Below, piece by piece: positions 43,313-45,197 of a stretch of 45,197 nucleotides of DNA (positions are counted from its first letter, which is position 1; the number at the start of each line of letters is the position of its first letter). The stretch comes from Lachnospiraceae bacterium. GTDB taxonomy: Bacteria > Bacillota > Clostridia > Lachnospirales > Lachnospiraceae. Both the position numbers and the translations under genes were made by a program. The notes below the pieces were generated by a model. The model worked only from the letters and a program-made list of their open reading frames with translations. It did not search any database and was not told where the DNA came from. Location of the stretch: NCBI GenBank assembly GCA_024684055.1, contig JAIKXN010000234.1:1-45197 (forward strand), in the 5' to 3' direction.

Positions 43313-44566
43313 TCAGTAATACGATCCGCCCATAAAAATCTTAAGGAAATACGGTATTCCGCATGCCAGATGCGCAAGGAAAGCCAGCGTTTCAACTGCT
43401 GCAAAAGGCATTCTTTTCTTATTTGTCCAGTCTTCAATCGTTATAACGAGACTTTCAAAGAAAGCAAAGAATATTCCGTACATATATGACCACGAGAAAT
43501 TAAAATCCACGGCTCTGCTGCCTTTTTCGTAGCAGAAGAACGCCATGCAGAAGCTTATAACATAAAAGAGCCATGTAAATCTGAATCTGTAGTCGCTCTT
43601 AAATCTTTTTAAATTCAAAAACATTACCGCAAGCGGAAACATGATCGCAAATACAACCGAAGTTACGATGTTGTCGGTATATAAAAGCCAGATTTTTCCA
43701 AGGCAGAAACCCACGCCTCCGACTTCACCTTCCGATGGTACAAATACACCCTTAAACTGATATAAAAGATCGAGTATGGTCGGTACAAAAAGAAGTCCGA
43801 AAAAAAGCGACTGTTTAACGGTTTTAAATTTGTTTTTCACGAATCTTGCTATAATAACAACAAGCGCGGCGGCACCGAGAACAAGCGTAAAGCTTGGCTT
43901 CGTCATGGTAGAAACAAGAAAAGCAACCGAAAAGATTATGTAGTCTCTTAACTTTCCTTTGTAATCATTCTCGTATTCAGCCATAAGTTTAAGGAAGAAC
44001 ACGAAAGATATGATTGCAAACGGGCGCGCAGCCATGTATGTTGCATTTTGAAAAGGGTTAGCGGTAAAAACACCGACATATCTGAACTTGGTACCCAGAT
44101 AAAAAGGTGGAGTAAGCATCGATACGAAAAAAAGCGAAACCGAAAACAAACTTGACAGGAGGTAAATCAAAAACTTCCCGCCTTCTTTCAGTTTGTCGGT
44201 TTCATCTTTTAAAAACATATCAAACGAAAGCTTCGTAAATATGATTGCCAGCGTATTCAAAAAGCAGGTTGCAAGAGCCACACTCGCTTCGGGTGATAGA
44301 AAAAAATTAAATAATGCCGACAGTTTGAAGAATACCGGATATGGGAAACTGTATCCGCTGTCAAGTCCCTGCATTTCCTGCATGTATGCAAACATATCCG
44401 AATGAAAACGGTCAACCTGAAAATCCGTCTCATGATAGATAACGCCGTTTACTGCCTGATTGTAAAACAAAATAAAAGTAACAACAGCGACTGCTGCCGT
44501 CATTAAAGCAAAAATACAATAATCTGCTATTTTCTTTTTGTCAGGTGTTTTCTTCCTTATTTCCAT
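43313..44566 (-). CDS. Multi-membrane protein, probable GT-C type enzyme
   Basis: This 417-residue protein has about ten membrane segments. After the first one comes HETDFQVDRFHSDMFAYMQE (residues 40-60), a loop with several acidic residues as in enzymes that use polyprenyl-phosphate sugars, then GYSFPYPVFFKLSALFNFF. A second recognisable patch is FTANPFQNATYMAARPFAII near 165-185. It is the first of four minus-strand glycan-type genes. The next 166 bases to trmD hold only a small GAGC/GCTC stem and A/T-rich sequence, with no strong terminator. The specific sugar and acceptor are unknown. Confidence 0.75.
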   Translation of the reverse strand: MEIRKKTPDKKKIADYCIFALMTAAVAVVTFILFYNQAVNGVIYHETDFQVDRFHSDMFAYMQEMQGLDSGYSFPYPVFFKLSALFNFFLSPEASVALATCFLNTLAIIFTKLSFDMFLKDETDKLKEGGKFLIYLLSSLFSVSLFFVSMLTPPFYLGTKFRYVGVFTANPFQNATYMAARPFAIISFVFFLKLMAEYENDYKGKLRDYIIFSVAFLVSTMTKPSFTLVLGAAALVVIIARFVKNKFKTVKQSLFFGLLFVPTILDLLYQFKGVFVPSEGEVGGVGFCLGKIWLLYTDNIVTSVVFAIMFPLAVMFLNLKRFKSDYRFRFTWLFYVISFCMAFFCYEKGSRAVDFNFSWSYMYGIFFAFFESLVITIEDWTNKKRMPFAAVETLAFLAHLACGIPYFLKIFMGGSYY

Positions 44567-44732
44567 ACGTATTCATCCATAACGGACATTTTCTTATCCC
44601 GGCTCTTTATTTTTCAGGATTATTATTTGTTTTACACTTGAATAGTTATTTGGTTTACAAAACTTGTGGTGAGCATTTCGCTCATCTAGCAGTTTACCCC
44701 ATTTCCTCCACAGGTATTTTGCCCGTTTAGTA

Positions 44733-45197
44733 TTACTCATTTTCTTTTGCAAGCAATTCTCTCATTTTAAGGAGTTCTTCAGCTTCGCTTCTGTCTTTTC
44801 TGAATTTTCGGGGATTGTCTTCCTTAAATTTCTCCAGTTCGTTTTTTACCTTTTCGTAAAGATCCGGCCTTTTTTCTCTTGTTCGATCCAGAGCCTGCGC
44901 GGTTCTCCATTTTTCTATTTCTTTGTGATTGCCGCTTAAAAGAACTGACGGAACGGATTTGCCTTTCCATTCCTCAGGCCTTGTATACTGGGGATATTCG
45001 AGAAGGCCGTCCGAAAAACTTTCATCCTCTGCTGAATCTTCGCTTCCGAGTACTCCCGGAATCAGTCTGGAAATACAGTCGATCATAACCATGGCCGGAA
45101 GTTCTCCGCCGGTTAAAACGAAATCTCCGAGCGAAACTTCATCCGTTACTATTTCCTCAATAACACGCTCATCTATGCCTTCATAATGTCCGCAAAG
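44733..45197 (-). CDS. trmD: tRNA (guanine-37-N1)-methyltransferase, 3' part (runs off right edge)
   Basis: The frame is open from the right edge to the stop at 44733, giving the last 154 residues. The visible part starts [13 protein letters not shown] and continues [20 protein letters not shown], the diagnostic knot and active-site region of TrmD, then [20 protein letters not shown]. The end is a helical C-terminal domain ([20 protein letters not shown] and Arg/Lys/Glu-rich helices). TrmD methylates G37 of tRNAs to prevent frameshifting. Upstream genes (rimM and others) would lie beyond the window. Confidence 0.96.
   Translation of the reverse strand, partial: LCGHYEGIDERVIEEIVTDEVSLGDFVLTGGELPAMVMIDCISRLIPGVLGSEDSAEDESFSDGLLEYPQYTRPEEWKGKSVPSVLLSGNHKEIEKWRTAQALDRTREKRPDLYEKVKNELEKFKEDNPRKFRKDRSEAEELLKMRELLAKENE

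Overview
The window looks like chromosomal DNA of an anaerobic Bacillota, most likely class Clostridia and family Lachnospiraceae (a Butyrivibrio-like relative). This is an inference from moderate G+C, GGAGG-type ribosome binding sites, YesM/YesN-type sensor systems, sugar ABC transporters, and the kinds of polytopic glycan proteins present. No tRNA, rRNA, CRISPR array, insertion sequence or phage gene was seen. No gene-free stretch exceeds 300 bases. All genes but two are on the minus strand, so gene order below is often given in transcription order (right to left).

Region 1 (1-1640): the 5' part of a DMT/EamA transporter running off the left edge, and holA (DNA polymerase III delta), whose promoter seems to abut the start codon. 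Region 2 (1600-10610): a galactofuranose-type sugar ABC transporter (binding lipoprotein, ATPase, two permeases) downstream of a three-component sensor made of a YtfQ-like lipoprotein, a histidine kinase and an AraC-type response regulator. A strong hairpin between the transporter's binding protein and ATPase genes probably sets their ratio. Region 3 (10640-12335): an XRE helix-turn-helix domain fused to a full-length PurM-like domain with an altered DGVGTK motif, plus a small membrane protein. Region 4 (12529-17588): a small unknown gene, comEC, comEA (a predicted lipoprotein) and an orphan solute-binding protein whose 3' end has been tandemly duplicated about three times.

Region 5 (17578-21876): argD and argB under a good promoter, and argJ behind a YpeA-like acetyltransferase with its own promoter. 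argG lies at 28591-29808; argC, argF and argH are not in the window. Region 6 (21884-26560): a compact phosphonate set that should make CMP-activated 2-aminoethylphosphonate: a winged-helix/LicC-like cytidylyltransferase, an AEP transaminase, PEP mutase fused to an N-terminal nucleotidyltransferase, and phosphonopyruvate decarboxylase. A long inverted repeat precedes its first gene.

Region 7 (26604-34290): a small receiver protein, a DUF4190-like membrane protein with internal repeats, a DUF1294 protein, argG, then malQ and glycogen phosphorylase for alpha-glucan breakdown, and an unknown membrane-anchored protein. Region 8 (34446-44566): six large multi-membrane proteins resembling lipid-linked-sugar glycosyltransferases or an O-antigen ligase, two on the plus strand and four on the minus strand, likely for cell-surface glycan assembly. 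The right edge holds the 3' part of trmD.

The most unusual items are the XRE-PurM fusion, the phosphonate operon with two different nucleotidyltransferase folds, and the duplicated gene end containing stop codons.
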